NCBI GenBank assembly: GCA_027682925.1
Contig: JAQCYU010000041.1
Span: forward strand, 1 to 13,258
Length of the DNA: 13,258 bases
Direction: 5' to 3'
Origin: Coriobacteriaceae bacterium AF45-21
GTDB lineage: Bacteria; Actinomycetota; Coriobacteriia; Coriobacteriales; Coriobacteriaceae
The position numbers and the translations under genes were made by a program. This document shows, one piece after another, positions 7,199-13,258 of this stretch. The stretch's first letter is position 1, and each line of letters starts with the position of its first letter. The notes below the pieces were generated by a model. That model had not been told where the DNA came from. It did not search any database and was given only the letters and a program-made list of their open reading frames with translations.

Positions 7199-8585
7199 AG
7201 GTTAAGGTGGGCCAGGAGGGCTTCTCGGGTGTTAGGAATGTTGTCTTCGATCACGGCATCGAGGGCAGCGTTAAGCAGCTGACCTAACTCGGGCCCTGGC
7301 TGAACGCCGGCACGGATCAGGTCGCCACCATTGATGGCAAGCATCTTGAGCGTATAGGGCTCCCCCGCCTGCAGCAGATCATGGGCGAGTGTACGCATCT
7401 CCTCGATCGTCTCGACATAATAGAAGCACGAGGGCGCCTTGCCGAGCGTGTCGGCACGCTTAAGGTCCATGAGCTCGTCCATCAGACGCGGCGTATCGAC
7501 ACCCTCGCCCGAAAGCGCGCGCATCATATTGAGCAGGCAGGAGCGCTCGGGGCGCAGCGGCTTGTCATGGTATTTGATCAGCAGGCACACATCGCGCACC
7601 AAATCGTGCGAGAGCGCCAGGCGATCCATGATGACACGCGCCTTCTTGGCGCCGAGCTCGGGATGACCGTAGAAGTGTCCGCTGCCGTCGTGATCGACCG
7701 TAAAGCACTCGGGTTTGGAAACATCGTGCAAAAACGCCGCCCACATAAGGCTCGACGAGGGCGCGACGCCGTCGCACAGCGCCAGCTCCCCTGCCACCGT
7801 CAGCACGCGGGCGATATGCTCATAGACGTTAAACGCATGATAGACGCTGCGCTGGTCAAACCCGCGGGCGGGCGCGAGCTCGGGCACGGCGGCGCAAACA
7901 AGCTCGGGGTAGCGCAGCATCGCGTCTCCCCCGTGGCCGGTCGAAAGGATGCCCTCGAGCTCAATGCCCACGCGCTCGCGCGCCACAGCATCGAGCAACG
8001 GCGCACATTCGGCCAGGGCCTGCTTGGTCGCAGGCTCAATCATAAAGTCCAAGCGGCAGGCAAACCGCACCGCGCGCAGCATGCGAAGCGCGTCCTCGTT
8101 AAAACGACGCATGGGATCTCCAACGGCGCGGATAAGCTTGCGCTCCAGGTCGCCCTGGCCGTCGTAACGGTCGACAAGGCCGCGCTCGGGATGCCACGCC
8201 ATGGCATTGACGGTAAAGTCGCGGCGCGCCAGGTCGTCCTCAAGCGAAGCAGCGCGCTCCACACTCTGGGGATGACGACCGTCGGTATAGAAGCCGTCCA
8301 AGCGGTAGGTGGTGACCTCAATACGCTCGCCATCGCAAATAGCCGTGATGCCGCCGAATTTAATGCCCGACTCAACCACCGCAATATCAGCCGCCTCGAG
8401 CGCCTCTTTGGACTCCTGCCACAGGCCGCTGCAGCACATGTCAACATCGTGGCTGGGGCGCCCCATCAGGGCATCACGGACCCAACCGCCTACGTACCAG
8501 CCTCAAGACCGGCTGCCTCGAGCGCACGCAGGACACGGATGGAGGCATCGGTCGGCTGCGTACCGTTGAGCGAAACATTGCACAT
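7192..8585 (-). pseudogene. cca: CCA tRNA nucleotidyltransferase, frameshifted near the N-terminus
   Basis: The enzyme adds or repairs the 3' CCA of tRNAs using CTP and ATP. The ATG at 8585 has AGGAGG eight bases upstream and gives MCNVSLNGTQ and 28 normal codons to Glu (8502-8504). The frame then runs into TAG at 8490-8492. Adding one base at 8499-8501 restores WYVGGWVRDALMGRPSHDVD, the nucleotide-binding and metal-binding start of the class II family, and about 464 residues in all. The remaining frame (424 codons from ATG 8466) carries the DVD metal site, RRDFTVNAMA, RFNEDALRMLRAVRFA and an HD-type site (FLHDVSKPE, KYHD). Without the shift repair the GGWVRD motif is lost, so an internal start at 8466 should not give active enzyme. 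The last codons and stop lie in the inverted-repeat element. Sequencing error is the simplest alternative, because this gene is usually kept. Confidence 0.88.
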
Positions 8586-8722
8586 GCCTATGGCCTCCTG
8601 CACTTGCGAGCGTTAATCGATGGTTCTCAAGAAGTCTAGCAAGAAACGAGAAAGTGCGCACACGCAATCGCGTCTACGATTCGATAAAACGAGACAACAG
8701 ACACCACATACGTTCAGTGCGC

Positions 8723-8757
8723 AAAAAACACCCGCCCTGGGAATCCAAAGCGGGTGT
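8723..8757 (-). terminator. Rho-independent terminator of the second PfkB kinase gene
   Basis: ACACCCGC on the - strand (8750-8757) pairs perfectly with GCGGGTGT (8728-8735). The stem is followed by a run of six T. It starts 23 bases after the stop codon at 8781. Confidence 0.85.
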
Positions 8758-8780
8758 ACGGCTACGGTTATTCGATGCGA

Positions 8781-9713
8781 CTAGCAGACCTGACGAATGG
8801 CGATGCCCTTCTGATACTCATCGACCTTGGCAAAGTCGCCCAGACCAGGGCACTCGACCACGTTGGCGCCGGTGGCCATCGAGAGGCGCAGGGCGTCCTC
8901 GACGCGCTCGGGGGCGTCGTGCCACACGGACAGGAAGGCGGCCAGCGAAGAGTCACCGGCGCAGACGGTCGACAGCAGCTTGACCTCAAAGGTACGGTTG
9001 GCAAACCAGATGTGCTCGCCGTTAGAGAAGTACGCTCCAGCGCCACCCAGGGTCAGCAGCACGTTCTTGGCGCCCTTGGCATGAAGCTCGGCCATAGCGC
9101 CCTTGACGGACTCGTCGTCGCCACCGCTCACCTTAATGCCAAAGATGTCGAGCAGCTCGTCGTCATTGGGCTTAATCAGCAGCGGCTCCATGGCAATGAG
9201 GTCTGCCAGCTGATGGCTCGAGATATCGAGCACGAACTCGGCCCCCTTGGCCTTGACGCGGCGCAGGACCTCGGCCAGGAAGCCCTCGGAAGTGTTGGGA
9301 GGCAGCGAGCCGCTGATGACCAGGCAGGTCATGTCATCGAGCGAATCGATGAGCTCAAACATCTCCCGCTCGTTGGCCTCGTTGATGGCGGCACCGGCGT
9401 TGACCATGTTGTACTCGGTGTCGGGGCCGGCGTTGAGGAACACATTGACGCGCGTGATGCCGTCGGTCCACACGGGCTTGACGGGCACGCCCAGGGCCTC
9501 GGCGCCCTTAACGATAAACTCGCCCGAGAAACCGGCGAAAAAGCCCAGGATCGTGGTGTCGACGCCGTAGTGGTCGAGCGTAAACGAGACGTTGAGGCCC
9601 TTGCCGTTGGGCGTGTAGACGGCGTTACGGGTACGCGTGACGGTGTTGGCAGCAAGACCGTCGCAGGTGATGTTGTAGTCAATGGCGGGATTTGCAGTGA
9701 GCGTGTAAATCAT
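8781..9713 (-). CDS. PfkB-family sugar-phosphate kinase (1-phosphofructokinase-like), copy 2
   Basis: This 310-residue cytoplasmic kinase is of the FruK/LacC type, which phosphorylates fructose-1-phosphate or tagatose-6-phosphate with ATP. It shows the family N-terminus TLTANPAID (Asp12 in the sugar site), PNGKGLNVS (36-43), SGSLPPN, LIKPNDDE, and the ATP/catalytic motif CAGDSSLAAFL with catalytic Asp254. Cys replaces the usual Gly in GAGD. The ATG at 9713 has GAAAGGAA just upstream; the ATG five codons earlier overlaps that site. It is a paralogue of the kinase upstream (equal length, about 57% identity over the first 90 aligned residues by eye) but is separated from it by a terminator, so it is probably an independent unit. 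No fructose permease is adjacent. The exact sugar is not determinable here. Confidence 0.85.
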   Translation of the reverse strand: MIYTLTANPAIDYNITCDGLAANTVTRTRNAVYTPNGKGLNVSFTLDHYGVDTTILGFFAGFSGEFIVKGAEALGVPVKPVWTDGITRVNVFLNAGPDTEYNMVNAGAAINEANEREMFELIDSLDDMTCLVISGSLPPNTSEGFLAEVLRRVKAKGAEFVLDISSHQLADLIAMEPLLIKPNDDELLDIFGIKVSGGDDESVKGAMAELHAKGAKNVLLTLGGAGAYFSNGEHIWFANRTFEVKLLSTVCAGDSSLAAFLSVWHDAPERVEDALRLSMATGANVVECPGLGDFAKVDEYQKGIAIRQVC

Positions 9714-9747
9714 GAATGTTCCTTTCACAAGGCAACGTGTTAATGAA

Positions 9748-9753
9748 AGTATA
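9748..9753 (-). promoter_or_regulatory. Candidate -10 element for kinase copy 2
   Basis: TATACT lies on the - strand 35 bases upstream of the ATG at 9713, below the preceding terminator. No good -35 hexamer is seen at the usual spacing. Confidence 0.3.
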
Positions 9754-9842
9754 TTCCACGCATCGGTAAAAGGCTAGGACAACTCGGTGAACGGTGTGGA
9801 AGCGATGAAGTACGGAAGGACTCCTCTCCCCCGTGGCGGAAC

Positions 9843-9873
9843 AAAAAGGCGCCCCAGCCGAAACCGGGGCGCC
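9843..9873 (-). terminator. Rho-independent terminator of kinase copy 1
   Basis: A perfect 8-base stem GGCGCCCC/GGGGCGCC (9866-9873 with 9848-9855) has a 10-base loop and is followed on the - strand by five T. It lies 28 bases after the stop at 9902 and should end the ptsI-kinase message. Confidence 0.9.
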
Positions 9874-9901
9874 GCATGCGCACGAATATGTCGCGTTTCG
9901 A

Positions 9902-10834
9902 TTACTGACGATCGAGCTTGCGGACAGCAACGCGCTTGCTGTACTCGTCAACGTGACCGAAGTCGCCGATGCCGACGGACTCAGCGACGTTGGCGCCGGT
10001 GGCCATAGCGAGCTTCATGGCCTCCTCGACGTTGTCGCGATCCCTGTACCACTTGTGCAGGAACGCAGCGAGGGTACAGTCGCCGGCGCAGACGGAAGAG
10101 ACCAGCTTGATGTTGAACTCACGCTTGGCGTACCAAATGTCCTCGCCGTTGGAGAAGTAGGCGTCGCCACGGCTACCACGGGTGAGCAGCACGTTCTGAA
10201 CGCCCGCGTCGTGAGCCATCTTCATGGCAACGCGGACCTCGTCATCAGTGTCGACCGGCACGCCGAAGATAGCCTTCATCTCGTGATGGTTCGGCTTGAT
10301 GAGCAGCGGCTTCTTGTGAGCGAGCTCCTTGAGCTTGTCGGAGGACAGGTCCAGGACGACATCGGCGCCACGGGCCTGAGCGTGCTCCATGACCTGAGCC
10401 AGGAAGTCGGGCGTAGCTTTGGGAGGCACGGAGCCAGAGACGATCAGGCACTCAAGATCGCCCGCGGTGTCCAGGATGTTGTAGAGCTCCTCCTGGTGCT
10501 GCGGCGTAATAGGAGCACCGGGGTTGAGGATGCCGTACTCGTGCTGGCCATCGTTGACGTAGGTGTTGATACGCGTGATGCCGTCGGTCCAGACCGGGCG
10601 GCACAGGCAACCCAGGTTCATGACCTCCTCGACGATAAACTTGCCCGTGAAGCCAGCGAAGAAGCCGAGCGCGACGGTGTCGACGCCCATCTTCTTAAAG
10701 GCGAAGGACACGTCGAGGCCCTTGCCGTTAGCCGTGTAGCTGGCCGAGCCGGTGCGGACGTTCTCATCGGGCTCGAGCGGAGAGCTCGAAACCGTCATGT
10801 CGACAGCCGGGTTAGCGGTTAGCGTGTAGAACAT
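9902..10834 (-). CDS. PfkB-family sugar-phosphate kinase (1-phosphofructokinase-like), copy 1
   Basis: This 310-residue kinase follows ptsI in the same direction with a 74-base gap. It has the family start TLTANPAVD (Asp12), NGKGLDVS (36-43), SGSVPPK, LIKPNHHE, and CAGDCTLAAFL with catalytic Asp252. In the GKGxN motif, where Asn normally contacts the sugar phosphate, it has Asp41; the second copy keeps Asn. This suggests that the two copies differ in substrate or efficiency (inference). The ATG at 10834 is preceded by AGGGGG eight bases upstream. Linkage to enzyme I fits a role in handling PTS-imported sugar phosphates. 1-phosphofructokinase and tagatose-6-phosphate kinase are the main candidates. 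Confidence 0.85.
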   Translation of the reverse strand: MFYTLTANPAVDMTVSSSPLEPDENVRTGSASYTANGKGLDVSFAFKKMGVDTVALGFFAGFTGKFIVEEVMNLGCLCRPVWTDGITRINTYVNDGQHEYGILNPGAPITPQHQEELYNILDTAGDLECLIVSGSVPPKATPDFLAQVMEHAQARGADVVLDLSSDKLKELAHKKPLLIKPNHHEMKAIFGVPVDTDDEVRVAMKMAHDAGVQNVLLTRGSRGDAYFSNGEDIWYAKREFNIKLVSSVCAGDCTLAAFLHKWYRDRDNVEEAMKLAMATGANVAESVGIGDFGHVDEYSKRVAVRKLDRQ

Positions 10835-10861
10835 TTACAGTACCCCCTGTATATGTGAGGG

Positions 10862-10891
10862 CCGCGTGATTGGCCCATTCCAACCACGCGG
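10862..10891 (-). other. RNA hairpin between ptsI and kinase copy 1
   Basis: In the - strand RNA a continuous 12-pair stem with one G-U pair and a 6-base loop can form. On the + strand the same position would be an A-C mismatch, so the stem fits the sense RNA better. There is no T-run, so it is probably not a terminator. It may stabilise the upstream ptsI message or set the ratio of the two products. Confidence 0.55.
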
Positions 10892-10908
10892 TTACCTCTG
10901 ATACCAAA

Positions 10909-12612
10909 TTAGCGAGCAGCAGACTCGAGCAGCGCCTTGACCTCGGCGGCAGTGTTGCAGGCGAGTGCCTTCTCGGCGAGCTCGTCACACTCGGCCTTGG
11001 TCCACTGGCTGATGGTCTTGCGGGCGCGCAGGATGGACGGAGCGCTCATCGAGAACTCCTCCAGGCCCCAGCTGATCAGCAGCGGCTCAAGCAGCGGATC
11101 GGCAGCGGCCTCGCCGCACATGCCGACCATGATACCGGCCTTCACGCCGCTCTCGATGATGTTCTTGAGCGAGCGGAGCACGGCGGGATAGTACACCTGG
11201 TACAGGTTGGAGATGGTGTCGTTGCCACGGTCGGCGCACATGGTGTAGCCGATGAGGTCGTTGGTGCCGATAGAGAAGAAGTCGGCGACCTCGGCCAGAC
11301 GGTCAGCGAGCAGCGAGGCGGCAGGCGTCTCGACCATAATGCCGACCTCGATGTTCTCGTTGAACTTGCGACCCTCTTCGGTCAGCTCGGCCTTGCACTG
11401 CTCGACGAGCTCCTTGACGGCCACGACCTCCTCGACGCAGGTGACGAGCGGGATCATGATCTTGACGTCACCAAAGGCGCTGGCGCGCAGCAGGGCGCGG
11501 AGCTGAACCTTGTACTGGTCGGGATTGGCCAGGCAGTAACGCACGGCGCGGAAGCCCATGAAGGGGTTCTCTTCCTTGACCATGTGCAGATACGGAATCT
11601 CCTTGTCGCCGCCCACATCGAGCGTGCGGATGATGACCGGAGCACCCTTGAGCGCGCTGGCGACCTTACGATAGGCGTTGAACTGCTCCTCCTCGGAAGG
11701 AAGCTCAGCAGAGTCCATGAACAGGAACTCGGAGCGGAACAGACCGATAGCCTCGGCGTCGTGATCGAGCGCGTTGGGCACGTCATCGGGGTTACCGATG
11801 TTGCAGGCGATGATCTTCTTGATGCCATCGGCAGTCACGGACGGCTTGCCACGGAAGGCCTCGAGGGCTGCCTTCTCGGCAGCGAAGGCCTCGGCCTTGG
11901 CGGTGTAGGCAGCGAGCGTCTCCTCGTCGGGATCGGCCTCGACGATACCCTTGCCACCGTCGACGACAACGGTCATACCGTTGCGCAACGCGGTGCAGCT
12001 GTTGGAAACCGAAAGGACAGCCGGGATCTCGAGGGCGCGCGCAATGATCGCGGAGTGCGACGTGCGGCCACCGGTCTCGGTGACGATACCGGCAACGTGG
12101 GCCTTATCGATCGTGGCGGTCATGGACGGCGTGAGGTCGTGCACGACAACGACGGTATTCTCGGGCAGGACGGAGAGGTCGACGACCTCCTTGCCCAGCA
12201 GCTCGGCCAGAATACCGGTGCGGATGTCGGCGATGTCGGCCGCGCGCAGACGGAACATCTCGTCGTCCATGGACAGGAACATGTTCTCGAACATGGTCGA
12301 GGTGTCCATGAGCGCCTGCTCGGCGCAGGTGCCGCCGTCAATGGCGGCGTTGATGGCGTCGGTCATGCCCGGGTCCTGAGCCAGGACAATGTGTCCGCTC
12401 ATGATCTCGGCCTCGGCCTCGCCCACCGTCTCCTTCATGTGGTCGGCCTGAGCCTGGGTCTTCTCGCAGAAGATCGAAAGAGCGGACTGATAGCGCTCCT
12501 TCTCTGCTGCCGAATCAGCAACCTCGTGCGGCTCAAACGTCAAGTCGGGATCGACGGCGACCATGACGGTGCCGATACCGATGCCCTCGGAAGCGTTGAC
12601 TCCCTGATACAT
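10909..12612 (-). CDS. ptsI: Phosphoenolpyruvate-protein phosphotransferase (PTS enzyme I)
   Basis: Enzyme I takes phosphate from phosphoenolpyruvate and passes it to HPr, the first step of PTS sugar uptake in the cytoplasm. From ATG 12612 the protein has 567 residues, close to the usual 570-575. The order is an N-terminal HPr-binding and swivel region, the phosphohistidine motif GGRTSHSAII (His186), and the PEP-binding barrel with LFRSEFLFMD (Arg293), RTLDVGGDKE (Arg329), ETPAA, SIGTNDLIGY and the active Cys499 in GMCGEAAAD. All key residues are present. AGAGGA (12619-12624) is six bases from the chosen ATG; an in-frame ATG two codons earlier (12618) is possible. It lies 133 bases downstream of ptsH, past a terminator-like hairpin, and 74 bases upstream of a sugar-phosphate kinase. 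Confidence 0.97.
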   Translation of the reverse strand: MYQGVNASEGIGIGTVMVAVDPDLTFEPHEVADSAAEKERYQSALSIFCEKTQAQADHMKETVGEAEAEIMSGHIVLAQDPGMTDAINAAIDGGTCAEQALMDTSTMFENMFLSMDDEMFRLRAADIADIRTGILAELLGKEVVDLSVLPENTVVVVHDLTPSMTATIDKAHVAGIVTETGGRTSHSAIIARALEIPAVLSVSNSCTALRNGMTVVVDGGKGIVEADPDEETLAAYTAKAEAFAAEKAALEAFRGKPSVTADGIKKIIACNIGNPDDVPNALDHDAEAIGLFRSEFLFMDSAELPSEEEQFNAYRKVASALKGAPVIIRTLDVGGDKEIPYLHMVKEENPFMGFRAVRYCLANPDQYKVQLRALLRASAFGDVKIMIPLVTCVEEVVAVKELVEQCKAELTEEGRKFNENIEVGIMVETPAASLLADRLAEVADFFSIGTNDLIGYTMCADRGNDTISNLYQVYYPAVLRSLKNIIESGVKAGIMVGMCGEAAADPLLEPLLISWGLEEFSMSAPSILRARKTISQWTKAECDELAEKALACNTAAEVKALLESAAR

Positions 12613-12637
12613 TCCCATTCCTCTCTCCGTGTCATGT

Positions 12638-12666
12638 GATAAAGCGTTTTGCCATATCCATGACAA
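12638..12666 (-). promoter_or_regulatory. Candidate internal promoter for ptsI
   Basis: The - strand has TTGTCA (12661-12666, five of six -35 matches), 17 bases, then TTTATC (12638-12643, three of six -10 matches). It lies directly after the hairpin between ptsH and ptsI and would start the message about 20 bases before the ATG. The -10 is poor, so this is tentative. Confidence 0.35.
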
Positions 12667-12700
12667 AAGAGCGCAGCTACCTTAAGACAGGTCACTGCGC
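12665..12700 (-). terminator. Terminator-like hairpin between ptsH and ptsI
   Basis: On the - strand a 12-base stem (12689-12700 with 12671-12682) has one G-U pair and one mismatch and a 6-base loop. It is followed by TCTTTTG. The short T-run suggests partial rather than full termination, which would let more ptsH than ptsI message accumulate. Confidence 0.6.
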
Positions 12701-12745
12701 CCCCAAATATGAACTTAGTTGTTCAACATGCGACCCGTTTGAGTT

Positions 12746-13009
12746 CTACTCGCCAAGACCGCTCTTGATGAGCTCGATGGCAGCAGCCAGAGCCTCGGCC
12801 TCGTCGGCGCCGTCGCACTTGACCTCGACCTCGGTGCCGCAGGGGATACCAGCAGCCATGAGGGCCATCGGGGACTTGCCGTTGACCTCCTTCTCGGGGG
12901 TGACGACCGTCACGTCACAGGCGTACTTGCCCATGGTGGAGGCGAACAGACCAGCCGGACGCATGTGCAGACCCTGAGGATTAACGAGGGTAGCCTTCTC
13001 AGAAACCAT
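12746..13009 (-). CDS. ptsH: Phosphocarrier protein HPr
   Basis: This 87-residue cytoplasmic protein, the usual HPr length, accepts phosphate from enzyme I and passes it to the sugar-specific EIIA domains. The active-site motif NPQGLHMRPAG places the phosphohistidine at His15. Ser46, in VNGKSPMALMAAG, is the site that HPr kinase/phosphorylase modifies in Gram-positive bacteria, so regulation by Ser phosphorylation is possible if the kinase exists in this genome. AAGGAG six bases upstream of the ATG at 13009 is a strong ribosome site. ptsI follows in the same direction. Confidence 0.97.
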   Translation of the reverse strand: MVSEKATLVNPQGLHMRPAGLFASTMGKYACDVTVVTPEKEVNGKSPMALMAAGIPCGTEVEVKCDGADEAEALAAAIELIKSGLGE

Positions 13010-13074
13010 AGTTGACTCCTTTTTTGTGTTTAACCCCTGTCATGCATGTGGCAGGAGTCAGATTCACGACGTTG

Positions 13075-13080
13075 TTTATA
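13075..13080 (-). promoter_or_regulatory. Candidate -10 element for ptsH
   Basis: TATAAA on the - strand lies 66 bases upstream of the ptsH ATG. The -35 region at 16-18 bases is A-rich (AAAAAC) and does not match consensus, which may mean an activator is needed. The rest of 13010-13167 holds no gene; a short TTCGCACGAA palindrome (13112-13121) is the only other visible motif. Confidence 0.35.
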
Positions 13081-13167
13081 TTAACTCACATCAAACGGTT
13101 TTTCATTGTGTTTCGCACGAATTGTTGGACAGATGTCGTTCGCTGTCCGCTCGCCTGCCGGGCGGGG

Positions 13168-13258
13168 CGGTTAAGTTTGCTGCTCTACAGTCCTGCGCAA
13201 GACGGAAAGCACATTAAGTGCTTTCCTTTGCGTGCGGAACTCGCGACAAACTTAACCG
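13168..13258. repeat. Nested inverted repeat at the right edge
   Basis: Outer arms CGGTTAAGTTTG (13168-13179) and CAAACTTAACCG (13247-13258) are perfect reverse complements. Inside, CGCAA (13196-13200) can pair with TTGCG (13228-13232), and a perfect 9-base hairpin GGAAAGCAC/GTGCTTTCC (13204-13212 with 13218-13226) sits in the centre. All three are nearly concentric. The outer arm touches the window end and may be longer. It could be a MITE-like repeat, a structured RNA or a bidirectional terminator. Confidence 0.55.

Noticed and set aside
7381..9743. Open frames on the + strand opposite cca and kinase copy 2
   Set aside because: They mirror well-conserved genes, have no good ribosome sites and give Arg/His-rich translations typical of antisense frames in GC-rich DNA.
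10870..12639. Long open frame on the + strand opposite ptsI (589 codons)
   Set aside because: It is the antisense shadow of a clearly real gene; the translation is low-complexity and matches no family I recognise.
13026..13217. 63-codon + strand frame in the region upstream of ptsH
   Set aside because: It has no ribosome site or family resemblance and runs through the inverted-repeat region.
1..13258. CRISPR arrays, rRNA genes, riboswitches or prophage genes
   Set aside because: No regularly spaced direct repeats, rRNA sequence, known riboswitch core or phage-type proteins were recognised.

Overview
The window looks like a chromosomal segment of a GC-rich gut actinobacterium of the class Coriobacteriia, probably Collinsella or a close relative. 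This is an inference from the high GC content, the protein sequences and the core gene set (ptsH, ptsI, 1-phosphofructokinase-type kinases, cca, tRNA-Glu); no database search was possible. All complete genes left of about 4.5 kb lie on the + strand, and all genes right of it lie on the - strand, so the two blocks converge.

Left block (1-4542): a tightly packed metal or haem uptake operon. It holds a small lipoprotein with a NEAT-like domain (broken by one missing base), a 523-residue lipoprotein that fuses a second NEAT-like domain to a periplasmic-binding-protein domain, a FecCD-type permease, and an ATPase with an extra C-terminal domain. Gaps are 4, 4 and 0 bases. The likely route is capture by the surface lipoproteins, delivery to the permease and ATP-driven import. 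The block ends next to a decayed fragment of an IS3-family transposase (about 4611-4700), which marks a junction and hints that the operon may be laterally acquired.

Middle block (4703-8585, - strand): a TetR regulator, a long inverted repeat that could be its operator, a flippase-like multi-pass membrane protein, tRNA-Glu(CUC) with its own promoter and terminator, a 112-base inverted-repeat element, and cca. The element supplies the stop codon of cca, and cca is also broken by one missing base near its N-terminus.

Right block (8781-13009, - strand): the general PTS proteins HPr (ptsH) and enzyme I (ptsI), followed by two paralogous 310-residue PfkB-family sugar-phosphate kinases. Enzyme I and HPr pass phosphate from phosphoenolpyruvate to sugar permeases encoded elsewhere, and the kinases would phosphorylate the resulting sugar monophosphates. 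The block is punctuated by a terminator-like hairpin between ptsH and ptsI, an RNA-type hairpin between ptsI and the first kinase, and strong terminators after each kinase. A nested inverted repeat fills the right edge.

Both broken genes are one base short at a point where the restored frame gives a continuous family-like protein. Two such lesions in 13 kb fit sequencing or assembly error at least as well as real gene loss. I see no clear novel system. The most unusual features are the NEAT-like/binding-protein fusion operon, the inverted-repeat element at the end of cca, and the paired kinases attached to the PTS genes.
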